From CAVSUB01 sp963730995 (GTDB lineage: Bacteria > Acidobacteriota > Vicinamibacteria > Vicinamibacterales > 2-12-FULL-66-21), in the NCBI GenBank assembly GCA_963730995.1, contig CAVSUB010000009.1, forward strand, positions 248,001 to 312,000: a DNA stretch of 64,000 bases, in the 5' to 3' direction. The notes beneath the pieces are model-generated. The model worked only from the letters and a program-made list of their open reading frames with translations. It was not told where the DNA came from and searched no databases. A program made the position numbers and the translations under genes. Positions 8,961-17,333 of the stretch are shown here, piece after piece; within the stretch, counting starts at the first letter, position 1; every line of letters starts with the position of its first letter.

Positions 8961-10604
8961 TCATTGCTTCCCCGGCCTCGCCATCTTCGATGCTTTGGGC
9001 GCGAATAGATCACCGAAGTAGTCGTTCTCGTACCATTGCGGGCGCGCGTCGGCGTCAGCCAGCGCTCGAACGACACGGTAGTTCAACTCGGCGAACTTGG
9101 CCCCGGCGCTCCAGACGATCGGCTGCGAGAGGTCGTCCGAAGGCTGATGATAGTTCGTCGACAGGAACTTGCCCCACGCCGCCTCACCTCCGTTGGCCAT
9201 TCCGGTCGCCAGCATCACTGCCGGAACACCTGCCTTGACCATGGGATAGTGATCGGAACGCGTGAACACGGCCTGCTCGGGCATCGGATCGGGTGAGAGC
9301 TTCACGCCCATTGCGCCCGCCGCGCTCTGAAACACCGTCTCGAGACTCGAATGCCCGGCGCCGTACGCGACAACGTCGGTGAAATCGTAGAGGAGCATCG
9401 GCATGTCGAGGTCGATCGCAGCCGTCACGCGGTCGATCGGCACGCTGGGATAGTGTGCGAAATACTCGGCGCCCAGCAGGCCCTTCTCTTCCCCTGTGTT
9501 GGCGACGACGAGGATGGAGCGCCGGGGTCGATACGAACCGGTTGATAGCGCTCGAGCCACTTCGAGCAGCGTCGCGACGCCGGCGCCGTTGTCGAGGGCA
9601 CCATTGTTGACGCGATCTCCGGTCCCCGCACCGCGTTTGATGCCGATATGATCCGCATGGCCCATCAGGGCGACGTATTCGTTCTTCAGGCCGGTGTCGG
9701 AGCCTTCGATGATGCCGATGACCTCGGGACTCGAGAACCGGCGCACTTTGGTGGCAGCGGTGATGTCCGCGTGCGCCTTGAGTGCGAAGCCCTTCGGGCG
9801 TCCTCCTGGCGTGTCCGCTTCGTCCAGGATTTCCTTGAGTGTCCGGCCGGATCCTTCGAAAAGCGCAGCGGAAGTTGCCGGCTCGATGATCGCTCTGGCT
9901 TTCAAACCGTGGCTGGGGTCGAAGGGCGTGCCGTCGCTGGTCGCCCAGGTGGTTGCCGGCTCCGCGAAGATCGAGACGACCACCTTCCACGGAAGGACCG
10001 TGGCGGTGGCGCGAGTCTGGACGGCCAGCATGCCCACCGCGCCGTGATCGGCGGCCACGCGCGCCTGTTCGCTCCGCAGGTGAGCGCCAATTTCGCTGTC
10101 CATCCCTTTGGGCGAGCCGAAGAGGACGACCACGATCTTGCCGCGCACGTCCAGGCCCGCGTAGTCGTCGTACCCGACGACGGCATCTTTCATCCCATAG
10201 CCGACGAACACCAGGGGTGCGCTCACCTTGACCGCGCCGCCCGCGATCGGTCCGCGAATCATCGTCGTCTTGCCGTGCGCCAGCGATTGGCGGCCCTTTG
10301 GTGTGGTCAACACGAGCGTGGGAGCCGGCCCGGTGCGCGCCGCTTCCACGAACTCGACCCTCTTGAAGTAGGTGCCGTCGTCGCCACCCGGTTTCACCCC
10401 GAGGAGCGCGAACTGGCTGGCGATATAGCGCGCCGCGATCTCATGTCCGCGAGTGCCAGCCTCGCGTCCTTCCAGCAGATCGTCGGCCAGGAAGGCGACG
10501 TGCGCCTTGAACCGATCCGCGCTGAAGTCGGGCTCGGCGCGCTGGGCAATCGCGGCTGTCGTTGTTGCAACCAGCGCGGCGGCAAAGATGATCGAACGCG
10601 TCAT
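8961..10604 (-). CDS. Secreted M28-family metallopeptidase
   Basis: A 547-residue zinc aminopeptidase-like protein. Starting at the ATG at 10604 gives a clean signal peptide (MTRSIIFAAALVATTTAAIA); longer frames add an unlikely leader. A PA-like domain spans about residues 110-270. The M28 domain follows with MGHADHIG (His316), GALDNGAG (Asp338), NTGEEKGLLG (Glu372 catalytic, Glu373 metal), LDMP (Asp400) and YHQPSDD (His486), a complete two-zinc site. It probably trims peptides in the periplasm or outside the cell. It is transcribed alone and converges on the AlkZ-related gene. Confidence 0.88.
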   Translation of the reverse strand: MTRSIIFAAALVATTTAAIAQRAEPDFSADRFKAHVAFLADDLLEGREAGTRGHEIAARYIASQFALLGVKPGGDDGTYFKRVEFVEAARTGPAPTLVLTTPKGRQSLAHGKTTMIRGPIAGGAVKVSAPLVFVGYGMKDAVVGYDDYAGLDVRGKIVVVLFGSPKGMDSEIGAHLRSEQARVAADHGAVGMLAVQTRATATVLPWKVVVSIFAEPATTWATSDGTPFDPSHGLKARAIIEPATSAALFEGSGRTLKEILDEADTPGGRPKGFALKAHADITAATKVRRFSSPEVIGIIEGSDTGLKNEYVALMGHADHIGIKRGAGTGDRVNNGALDNGAGVATLLEVARALSTGSYRPRRSILVVANTGEEKGLLGAEYFAHYPSVPIDRVTAAIDLDMPMLLYDFTDVVAYGAGHSSLETVFQSAAGAMGVKLSPDPMPEQAVFTRSDHYPMVKAGVPAVMLATGMANGGEAAWGKFLSTNYHQPSDDLSQPIVWSAGAKFAELNYRVVRALADADARPQWYENDYFGDLFAPKASKMARPGKQ

Positions 10605-10651
10605 GGGGCAGTCCACCTTCCGGCAGAGTCTACAGCCTAGGCCGGAGCGTT

Positions 10652-10730
10652 GATGTAGGGCGGGGCCTTCCGCCTTCACTGAAGCTACGGCGGACCACCG
10701 TAGCCTTGGCGAAGGTGGTCAGGCCCCACG
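10652..10730. repeat. Nested palindromic repeat element
   Basis: Three stems nest in about 80 bases: GGGGCCT (10662-10668) with AGGCCCC (10721-10727), CCGCCTTC (10670-10677) with GAAGGTGG (10711-10718, one mismatch), and GCTACGG (10684-10690) with CCGTAGC (10698-10704). It lies between the ADOP permease stop and the M28 start. I recall similar text from Acidobacteriota genomes, so it is probably a dispersed REP-like element. That last point is from memory. Confidence 0.6.
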
Positions 10731-10759
10731 ACGGGAATCCGCTCGAGGTTGATCCATGG

Positions 10760-13432
10760 TCACTCGGCTCGGAGCGCCACGATCGGGTCCACGCGGCTCG
10801 CTCGACGCGCGGGTCCGAGGGCGGCCACCGTGGCAACGGCAAAGAACACGGCGATCACCCACAACTGCGTTCCGGCATCGCGGACGTTCATGCCGGGCAG
10901 CCAGGACTCGATAGCGCGGCCGAGCGCCCACGTCATGCCGATGCCGATCGCGACGCCCCCGGCGGTCGTCATCCAGATGCCCAGCAGGACCTGCCGGAGC
11001 ACGGATCCGCGCGATTGACCGAGCGCCATGCAGATGCCGATGTCACGCGTGCGGCGCGAGACGGTGTAGGACACGACACCATAGATCCCCACAGCGGCGA
11101 GAAGGAGCGCCAGTGACCCCAGGCTGCCGGTCAGCAGCGCACGGAATCGTTCGGGTGATGCGCTGTCGGCGACGCGGTCGCTCAGCAGGCGGACGTCGGT
11201 CAGAGCCGCCGCCGGGTCGAGCGTCCGAAGACGCGTGCGGAGCTCCTTCGCGACGGACTCTCCTGACCGTGAGGTACGCAGCGCCAGCCATGTATTCGCC
11301 CTGATCTCCTGGGCGCGCGGAACGTAGACGTCGGGATCCGGTCGATCCCACAGGTTGCCGTGGCGTGTATCTGCGGCTACGCCGACGATCTCCCACGTGC
11401 GGTTTTCCCAGCGCAGCAAGCGTCCGAGCGCCTGCTCGCCTGGAAACGCGCGAGCGGCGAACGTCTCGCTCACGACGACGACCGGCGCCCCGGTGTCGTC
11501 TCGAGGCAGGAGGTCGCGTCCGGTCCGGATGGGCACGCCGACGGTGGACAGGTACTCGGGACTGACCATGAAGAAGTCCGCCATCGGCAGGTTCGGACGC
11601 GCGTCCGCTGTACCCACACGTTCGTATCCGTCATGCCACCAGCCGGCCGTGAATGGCAGAAACATAGCGTGGGCCGCGCGTTCGACCGCAGGGAGCGACG
11701 CCGCGAGCGCGCGGGCCTCGTCCTGGAACTGCAGCGTGCGCTCGGGACGTTCGAGCGCCGCAGCCGGCAGAGTGAGCCGCATGGTGACCACGTGCGCCGC
11801 GTCGAAGCCGGTTGACACGGTCGACAGGTGGCGGAAGGTCCTCAGCAGCGCTGCCGCACCGAACAGCAGCACGATTGACAGTGCTACCTGCCCGACCATC
11901 AGCACGCGTGCCACCTGGCGGTAGTGGCGACTCACGAGGCCTCGGGCGCCGTCGTCGAGGTCGCTGGCCACGCCATTGCGCCCAAACGCGCGTAGTCGGG
12001 GGATCGTGGCGATCGCAGCCGCCGTGAGCGTGACTGCGAGAGCGACCAGCAGCACGCGGCTGTCGAGACGGACGTCGTCCGCGAGTGGAAGGGCACCTGG
12101 ATATTGGGCGATCAGCCCGCTCGTGATCGCCGGCGCGATCCCGATCCCGGCGGCCCCCGCGATGGTGAAGAGTCCCAGCGATTCAGCCGTCAGTTGCCGC
12201 ACGAGCCGTCCCCGCGTGGCGCCAAGCGAGGTTCGCACAGCGAACTCGCGGCTCCGCTGGCAGGTTTGCGCCAGGAGGAGATTGGCGATGTTTGCGCACG
12301 CAATCGCCAGTACCGCGGCGATCGAGAGCGCCATGAGGACGATCATCGGCCGGACCGGTCCGACCATCGTGTCCTGCAGCGGATCGAGGATTGGGGATCG
12401 CGCCGTGTTGGTCTCGGGATACTCGGCCGCCAGTCGCTTGGCGATCGTCGAGAGCTCGGTCCTCGCCTCCGCCACGGCGGCGCCCGGCTTCAGCCGAGCG
12501 ATGGCCCCGAGCGCAATCGAGCCGCGCTGATTGAGGAAGGAGTCCGGGGGATACCTCAGAGGTGTCCACAGATCGCTCCCGCCGGCGGGAAAGCGATCGA
12601 CGGCTTCCGGCCAGACACCCACGATCGTCGCGCGTGCGGCACCGAGGCCGATGCTGCGTCCGACGACGGCCCGATCGCCGCCGAACGCCTCCCGCCAGAA
12701 TCGCCGGCCGAGGACGACGACGGGCGCCGCACCCGGGTGAAAGTCGTCATCGACGAACCCGCGGCCCAGAAAGGGTCGGATCCTGAGGACTCGGGACAGG
12801 CCGGCGTCTGCCAGCAGTGACGAGGCCGAAAGAGGCGCGTCGTTTCCATCGAGATGGAGGGTCACACTCTCGACGTCGTACAGTCCGATGGCCTCCAGTC
12901 CGCGCGACTGATCCGCCCAGTCGCGGGCATCGAGGGCATTGACCTCCGGTGCCGTGCCGAGCGCTCGCATGGACGTGCCCAGGCGCACCAGCCGGTCCGG
13001 CTCGGCGAAGGGCAGCGGCTTCAGGAACACGCTTTCCATCACGCTCACGATTGCTGTCGTCGCGCCTATGCCCAGCGTCACCGCGAAAACGATGGCGACC
13101 GAGGCGATCGGCGTCCGCATCGCACGTCTCGACGCGTAGCGCAGATCCGACCGCACGTCACGAAGCATGGCGACCGCTGACCCGCGGAGCCTTGGTGTGG
13201 GTCGTCTCCTCACACGTCTGCCGGCCAATGGCCCGATCGAACGAAGCGTCTGACGCCAGTACCACGCACGCGCGTCCGAAGGACCGCGAGATGCGGCGCG
13301 GGTTGCGAACTCCTCTGCGAAGTCGCCGAGCACATCGTTGCGATCGTCGATGGGCGTCGCGCAGCGCAGCAGCCAGCGGGCAAACGCGGGGAGGCGTGCT
13401 GGCGCCCCGTTGTGCTCAGACCGTGTTCGCAT
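10760..13432 (-). CDS. ADOP-family ABC permease
   Basis: An 890-residue protein of the Acidobacterial duplicated orphan permease type. The N-terminus has the family-specific cytoplasmic segment (FARWLLRCATPIDDRNDVLGDFAEE), then a MacB-like periplasmic core and two FtsX permease domains. The first domain includes REFAVRTSLGATRGRLVRQL and the second RDIGICMALGQSRGSVLRQV, and it ends ASRVDPIVALRAE. No cognate ATPase gene is adjacent, as usual for this family. The PadR gene upstream overlaps it by 17 bases, so it is very likely repressed by PadR. The exported substrate is unknown. Confidence 0.9.
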   Translation of the reverse strand: MRTRSEHNGAPARLPAFARWLLRCATPIDDRNDVLGDFAEEFATRAASRGPSDARAWYWRQTLRSIGPLAGRRVRRRPTPRLRGSAVAMLRDVRSDLRYASRRAMRTPIASVAIVFAVTLGIGATTAIVSVMESVFLKPLPFAEPDRLVRLGTSMRALGTAPEVNALDARDWADQSRGLEAIGLYDVESVTLHLDGNDAPLSASSLLADAGLSRVLRIRPFLGRGFVDDDFHPGAAPVVVLGRRFWREAFGGDRAVVGRSIGLGAARATIVGVWPEAVDRFPAGGSDLWTPLRYPPDSFLNQRGSIALGAIARLKPGAAVAEARTELSTIAKRLAAEYPETNTARSPILDPLQDTMVGPVRPMIVLMALSIAAVLAIACANIANLLLAQTCQRSREFAVRTSLGATRGRLVRQLTAESLGLFTIAGAAGIGIAPAITSGLIAQYPGALPLADDVRLDSRVLLVALAVTLTAAAIATIPRLRAFGRNGVASDLDDGARGLVSRHYRQVARVLMVGQVALSIVLLFGAAALLRTFRHLSTVSTGFDAAHVVTMRLTLPAAALERPERTLQFQDEARALAASLPAVERAAHAMFLPFTAGWWHDGYERVGTADARPNLPMADFFMVSPEYLSTVGVPIRTGRDLLPRDDTGAPVVVVSETFAARAFPGEQALGRLLRWENRTWEIVGVAADTRHGNLWDRPDPDVYVPRAQEIRANTWLALRTSRSGESVAKELRTRLRTLDPAAALTDVRLLSDRVADSASPERFRALLTGSLGSLALLLAAVGIYGVVSYTVSRRTRDIGICMALGQSRGSVLRQVLLGIWMTTAGGVAIGIGMTWALGRAIESWLPGMNVRDAGTQLWVIAVFFAVATVAALGPARRASRVDPIVALRAE

Positions 13433-13742
13433 CGTCTATCCCCATCATCCGGCCGAGCATCTTGGTCGAGTGGCGAAGGGCGCGTTCTCCTGGCGCCGTT
13501 AGGCGGAAGCACTTGCGGGCGCGTCCGCCTGGGATTGGCTCGGGCGCCGAGAGCGTGAAACGCACCAATCCCTTGTCCGAGAGACGAGCGAGGGTCGCGT
13601 ACACGGCGCCCACCGCAATCTCGCGACCGGTACGGGCTTCGATCTCGCGGCGGATTGCGTTGCCGTACGGAGGCGTGCGGAGCTGCGAGAGCGCCAGCAG
13701 GACGTAGAGCTCGAACTCGCCGAGGAAGTCACCCTTGGCCAT
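13416..13742 (-). CDS. PadR-family transcriptional regulator
   Basis: A 108-residue winged-helix protein with the PadR signature LGEFELYVLLALSQL and PPYGNAIRREIE, then VGAVYATLARLSDKGLV as recognition helix and wing. It overlaps the ADOP permease start by 17 bases in the same direction, the standard PadR-ADOP pairing. It presumably represses its own operon and responds to a small ligand. Confidence 0.9.
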   Translation of the reverse strand: MAKGDFLGEFELYVLLALSQLRTPPYGNAIRREIEARTGREIAVGAVYATLARLSDKGLVRFTLSAPEPIPGGRARKCFRLTAPGERALRHSTKMLGRMMGIDDANTV

Positions 13743-13859
13743 GGATCTTCTACAAACGCGTACTTTGACGGCGGCCGCGGGGCGCAGGTTTGCTCAGGGC
13801 GCGCGACTCGTCACAAATCCGTCACAGCAAAATGACGCGCCTGAAGGTTGCTACGTGGG

Positions 13860-13879
13860 GCGGGGCTTTCAAGCCCCGC
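13860..13879. repeat. GC-rich palindrome
   Basis: GCGGGGCTT (13860-13868) and AAGCCCCGC (13871-13879) form a perfect 9-base stem with a two-base loop in the gap between the PadR gene and the hydrolase gene. A related palindrome occurs at 41010-41027. There is no T-run, so a plain terminator is less likely than a dispersed palindrome. Confidence 0.55.
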
Positions 13880-13933
13880 GTACGCCGGATTGTTCATGCA
13901 TGGGTGAAGAGTCGAATAGCTGTGAATTCCCGA

Positions 13934-14800
13934 CTAGGGAAGCTCGACGATCTTCTTCAGCCATCCGACCATTTCGGCCTTGTAGTGCTGCTGGTCCGGG
14001 TCCTTCCACGAGCTCATGCCGTGGCCGCCCGCCTCGACGGTGATGACGTCGCAGCGCGCGCCGACCTTGTGCATCGCCTCGCACATGAGGGTGGACTGCT
14101 CGTAGGGGACCTGATCGTCCCGGGTCCCGTGGATCTCGAGGAACGGCGCCATACCCTTGTGCACCGCGTACAACGGGGAGATCGCCTTCAGCTTCGCGAA
14201 GCTCGCCTCGTCGTAGCCATCGACGCCGAAGAACCAGATGCCGCCACCGGTCTTCTGATGCCCATTGATCGACGCCATGTTGAACCGTGCCGGATAGGCC
14301 TGCCGTTGTCGGGCGACCTTGTCGTAGTCCGTGACCCCGTAGAAATCGACCACCGCCGCGACTCTGGTCTCCGGCGTCTCGTGCGTCGCTGCATAGTTCA
14401 CGAGAAAGCCGCCGGCCGACTCACCGGAGATGACGATCTTCGCCGGATTGACCCTGTAGGTTGTTGCGTTGGCCTTTACCCACTTGATCGCAGCGTCCAT
14501 GTCCTCTCGCGCCTCCGCGAAGCGGAATTCTGGCGCCATGCGGTAGTCGATGCTGAACCAGGCAAATCCTGCGTCCGCCAGAGGCTGGAACGTGGGGGAC
14601 ATGTTCGTGCCGCGGCTGCCCGCGTCGAAACCGCCGCCGTGAACGAGGATCGCAGCCGGAAATGGTCCGGGGCCGTCGGGCACGTGCAGGTCGAGCAGCA
14701 GCGCGTGTCCGCCCGGCTTGCCGTACTCCACACTCTTCTGATCGGACGGGGCGGCAACCACGAGGATGGCCGCGAACAGCGCCAGGCTGAACCTTTTCAT
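13934..14800 (-). CDS. Secreted alpha/beta hydrolase (esterase/lipase-like)
   Basis: A 288-residue alpha/beta hydrolase with a signal peptide at about residues 1-20. It has the oxyanion-hole motif HGGGFDAG, the nucleophile elbow GESAGG, an acid residue in GTRDDQVPY and the base in AGGHGMSSW. This is a complete triad of the hormone-sensitive lipase / BD-FAE type, so it probably cleaves short-chain or carbohydrate-linked esters in the periplasm. It is divergent from the cytochrome c gene with 84 bases between starts. Confidence 0.82.
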   Translation of the reverse strand: MKRFSLALFAAILVVAAPSDQKSVEYGKPGGHALLLDLHVPDGPGPFPAAILVHGGGFDAGSRGTNMSPTFQPLADAGFAWFSIDYRMAPEFRFAEAREDMDAAIKWVKANATTYRVNPAKIVISGESAGGFLVNYAATHETPETRVAAVVDFYGVTDYDKVARQRQAYPARFNMASINGHQKTGGGIWFFGVDGYDEASFAKLKAISPLYAVHKGMAPFLEIHGTRDDQVPYEQSTLMCEAMHKVGARCDVITVEAGGHGMSSWKDPDQQHYKAEMVGWLKKIVELP

Positions 14801-14884
14801 GGCGCTGCACTGTATCAGGTGCGGCGGCAGGCCGACAGCGCTCAGGCTAATTCACCGATGGACGGAATAGAATGCATTTCTCCT

Positions 14885-15886
14885 ATGCGAAAAATGTTGA
14901 AGGTCGTCGCCTGGATTCTCGGAGTGGTCGTAGTGCTCGCGCTGGGAGCGACCGGCGTCGCCCGTGTCATCGCGGGCCGGAGGTACGAGCAGCACTGGGC
15001 GACCCACGACGCGTCGTTTCCAATTCCGTTTCCACTCAGCGCGGCCGAGGTCGAGACGCTTCGCGCCGAACGTCTGGCCGCCGGCGCGCCGGCGGCAGAT
15101 CCGTTGGCGGAAGTGGATCTCGGCGCAGCCGCGCTGTCGCGCGCGATCGCGCGCGGAAAGCACCTGGTCAAGACACGGGTGGGCTGTGAAGGATGTCACG
15201 GCGCCGACCTCGGCGGTCACGTCCTCATCGACCAGGCCCTCGTCGGCTACTGGGCCCCGCCGAATCTGACGAGCGGCGCCGGCGGTGTCACTCGCGGATT
15301 TACTGCCGCCGATTGGGACCGTGCCGTCCGTCACGGCGTCCGGCGCACCGGCCAGTCGTCTTCGATGCCGTCGACCGAGTTCCTCAATCTGTCCGACCAC
15401 GAGTTGTCGGACATCGTGGCCTACGCCCGCAGCCTGCCGCCTGTCGATCGAACGATGAAACCTGTCGGCATCGGTCCGGTGTTCTCGTACGTCGTCGCGT
15501 TCGGCGCGGACTCCCTTCCTGCGTTCAAGATCGACCATCAGAAGCCCCACGCGGCCGAGCCGCCTGTCGAGGCCGCGAGCGTCGAGCTCGGCGGCCACAT
15601 CGTGCAGGTCTGCCGCGGGTGCCACGGCGAGCGCCTGTCCGGCGGCAAGGTCGCCGGCGATCCGAACATGCCAATCGTCGCCAACCTGACGCCGCACGAG
15701 ACAGGGTTGAAGGGATGGACGGAGTCGGATTTCATGCGCGCCCTTCGCGAGGGGAAGCGGAAGGACGGCACCGAGATCCTGCGGCAGATGCCGTGGAAGG
15801 CTTACGGGCAGATGAGCGACGTCGAGCTGAAAGCGATCTGGGCGTATCTGCAGACCGTGTCCCCGGTGGAGAAGGGGAATCGGTAG
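14885..15886 (+). CDS. Membrane-anchored diheme c-type cytochrome
   Basis: A 333-residue protein starting at ATG 14885. An N-terminal membrane anchor (about residues 5-27) is followed by two cytochrome c domains. The heme motifs are CEGCH near residue 101 and CRGCH near residue 243. Each domain ends with the usual distal region, including SSSMPSTEFLNLSDHELSD in the first and EILRQMPWKAYGQMSD in the second, giving Met ligands. It probably carries electrons in the periplasm. The open frame continues upstream over the antisense hydrolase, but that part is a shadow. Confidence 0.87.
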   Translation: MRKMLKVVAWILGVVVVLALGATGVARVIAGRRYEQHWATHDASFPIPFPLSAAEVETLRAERLAAGAPAADPLAEVDLGAAALSRAIARGKHLVKTRVGCEGCHGADLGGHVLIDQALVGYWAPPNLTSGAGGVTRGFTAADWDRAVRHGVRRTGQSSSMPSTEFLNLSDHELSDIVAYARSLPPVDRTMKPVGIGPVFSYVVAFGADSLPAFKIDHQKPHAAEPPVEAASVELGGHIVQVCRGCHGERLSGGKVAGDPNMPIVANLTPHETGLKGWTESDFMRALREGKRKDGTEILRQMPWKAYGQMSDVELKAIWAYLQTVSPVEKGNR

Positions 15887-15890
15887 GGAG

Positions 15891-15932
15891 CGCTTCAGTC
15901 GACCGAACAAGGCTTCAAGGGTCGTTGAAGCG
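15891..15932 (+). terminator. Possible stem-loop after the cytochrome c gene
   Basis: CGCTTCAGTCGACC (15891-15904) pairs imperfectly with GGTCGTTGAAGCG (15920-15932) directly after the cytochrome stop. No strong U-tract follows, so intrinsic termination is only possible. Confidence 0.35.
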
Positions 15933-15970
15933 ACTCGTCCTTCCGATGCTTGGATCTCGCAATGGCTGGC

Positions 15971-16067
15971 CTGCGGTGATTCCGCCCTGTATTCGCCGCA
16001 CTTATTACGGCAATTGTTCGCCCGTCGCGGCGAATACCGGCTATAATCACCGCAGCTGATGCGGTGA
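15971..16067 (+). promoter_or_regulatory. Inverted-repeat cluster and -10 box before the Fic gene
   Basis: Nested perfect inverted repeats fill this gap: CTGCGGTGATT (15971-15981) with AATCACCGCAG (16045-16055), and TATTCGCCGC (15990-15999) with GCGGCGAATA (16027-16036). A further TGCGGTGA (16060-16067) pairs with TCACCGCA (16047-16054). They share a half-site TGCGGYGA(A/T)T. A perfect TATAAT sits at 16042-16047 inside the cluster. This looks like a promoter covered by operators, probably autoregulatory through the winged-helix tail of the Fic protein. Confidence 0.65.
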
Positions 16068-17174
16068 ATGGCGACATATATCCATGAGCTCTCAGAATGG
16101 CCCAAGTTCCGTTGGGACGAGGGATGCCTAGCGGCCCCTTTGGCCGCAGGCAGGCACCTGCAGGGTCGCCTGATCGGCCAGATGGAGGCTCTCGGCTTCA
16201 GCGTTAGAGAGGAGGCCGTTCTCCGCACTCTCACCGAAGACGTTTTGAAAAGCAGCGAGATCGAAGGCGAAAAGCTGGATGCCGAGCAGGTGCGCTCGTC
16301 GGTCGCTCGCCGGCTCGGAATCGACATCGGCGGGTTGAGGCCTGCGGACCGTCACGTCGAGGGCGTCGTGGAAATGATGCTGGACGCGACGCAGCACTAT
16401 GACCGGCCGCTCACAGCGGAACGCCTGTTCGGGTGGCACACGTCGCTGTTCCCCGCCGGCAGGAGCGGGATGCATCGAATCACGGTCGGCGCCTGGCGTG
16501 ACGGCCGCGCAGCACCGATGCAGGTCGTATCCGGCCCGGTGGGGCGTGAACGCGTGCACTTCGAGGCACCAGCCGCCGAGCGGCTCGACGAAGAGATGCG
16601 GCTGTTCCTCGAATGGTTCAACGGCGACACGACGACGGAGCCGGTGCTGAAGGCTGCGCTTGCGCATCTCTGGTTTGTGACGATTCACCCGTTTGACGAT
16701 GGCAACGGCCGTATGGGGAGGGCGATCGCGGACATGGCGTTGGCCCGATCGGAGGGGAGCTCGCGGCGGTTCTACAGCATGTCAGGGCAGATCCGGGAGG
16801 AGCGTGGCGAGTACTACGGGATCCTTGAACGGACGCAGAAAGAGACCATGGACATCACGGCCTGGATGGAGTGGTTCCTTGGTTGCCTCACGCGCGCGAT
16901 CGATGGAGCACAAACAGCTCTCTCTGGAGTGATCGACAAGGCGCGCTATTGGGAGAAGCTGCGCGACGTCCCGCTGAACGACCGTCAGCGGCTGGTGATC
17001 AAAAAGCTGCTGGAGGGCTTCGAAGGAAAGCTGACGACGTCGAAATGGGCGGCTCTGACGAAAAGCTCAAGCGATACCGCGCTGCGGGATATTCAGCAGC
17101 TCGTCGAACGGAGAGTTCTCGTCAGGAATCAGGCGGGCGGCCGGAGCACCAGCTACTCGCTCGCTGGCTTGTAA
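16068..17174 (+). CDS. Fic-domain protein with DUF4172-like N-terminus and winged-helix tail
   Basis: A 368-residue protein. The N-terminus (YIHELSEWPKFRWD) fits DUF4172. The inhibitory motif SSEIEG at residues 62-67 matches the class II pattern (S/T)xxxE(G/N). The catalytic Fic motif is complete, HPFDDGNGRMGR at residues 207-218, so AMP transfer or de-AMPylation from an ATP-type donor is plausible. The C-terminal 75 residues look like a winged helix (SSSDTALRDIQQLVERRVL), probably DNA binding. It is monocistronic behind the repeat-rich promoter. The target protein is not known. Confidence 0.88.
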   Translation: MATYIHELSEWPKFRWDEGCLAAPLAAGRHLQGRLIGQMEALGFSVREEAVLRTLTEDVLKSSEIEGEKLDAEQVRSSVARRLGIDIGGLRPADRHVEGVVEMMLDATQHYDRPLTAERLFGWHTSLFPAGRSGMHRITVGAWRDGRAAPMQVVSGPVGRERVHFEAPAAERLDEEMRLFLEWFNGDTTTEPVLKAALAHLWFVTIHPFDDGNGRMGRAIADMALARSEGSSRRFYSMSGQIREERGEYYGILERTQKETMDITAWMEWFLGCLTRAIDGAQTALSGVIDKARYWEKLRDVPLNDRQRLVIKKLLEGFEGKLTTSKWAALTKSSSDTALRDIQQLVERRVLVRNQAGGRSTSYSLAGL

Positions 17175-17333
17175 TTGGTCCGACTTCCAGCCGATCGATG
17201 AGTCGCAGCGTGTTGGGCGTTCGTTGAATATGGTTCCCGCTTCGGCTTGATGGTTCTTGCTCTGCCGTACCGACGCAGCTTCGTCGCGTCGTTCGCGCCA
17301 GATTGCGCGCGAAGCTTCGCCGCGGTGCAGCCG

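Noticed and set aside
10605..10679. N-terminal extension of the M28 peptidase by 25 residues
   Set aside because: It would bury the signal peptide behind a polar leader; the ATG at 10604 gives a normal signal sequence.
13790..14884. Upstream extension of the cytochrome c frame by 365 codons
   Set aside because: It lies antisense to a complete alpha/beta hydrolase gene, and the translation has no recognisable domain. The membrane anchor and start at 14885 are clear.
16014..16047. Ordinary sigma-70 promoter TTGTTC / TATAAT for the Fic gene
   Set aside because: The spacer is 22 bases, too long for a standard promoter, so only the -10 box is claimed.
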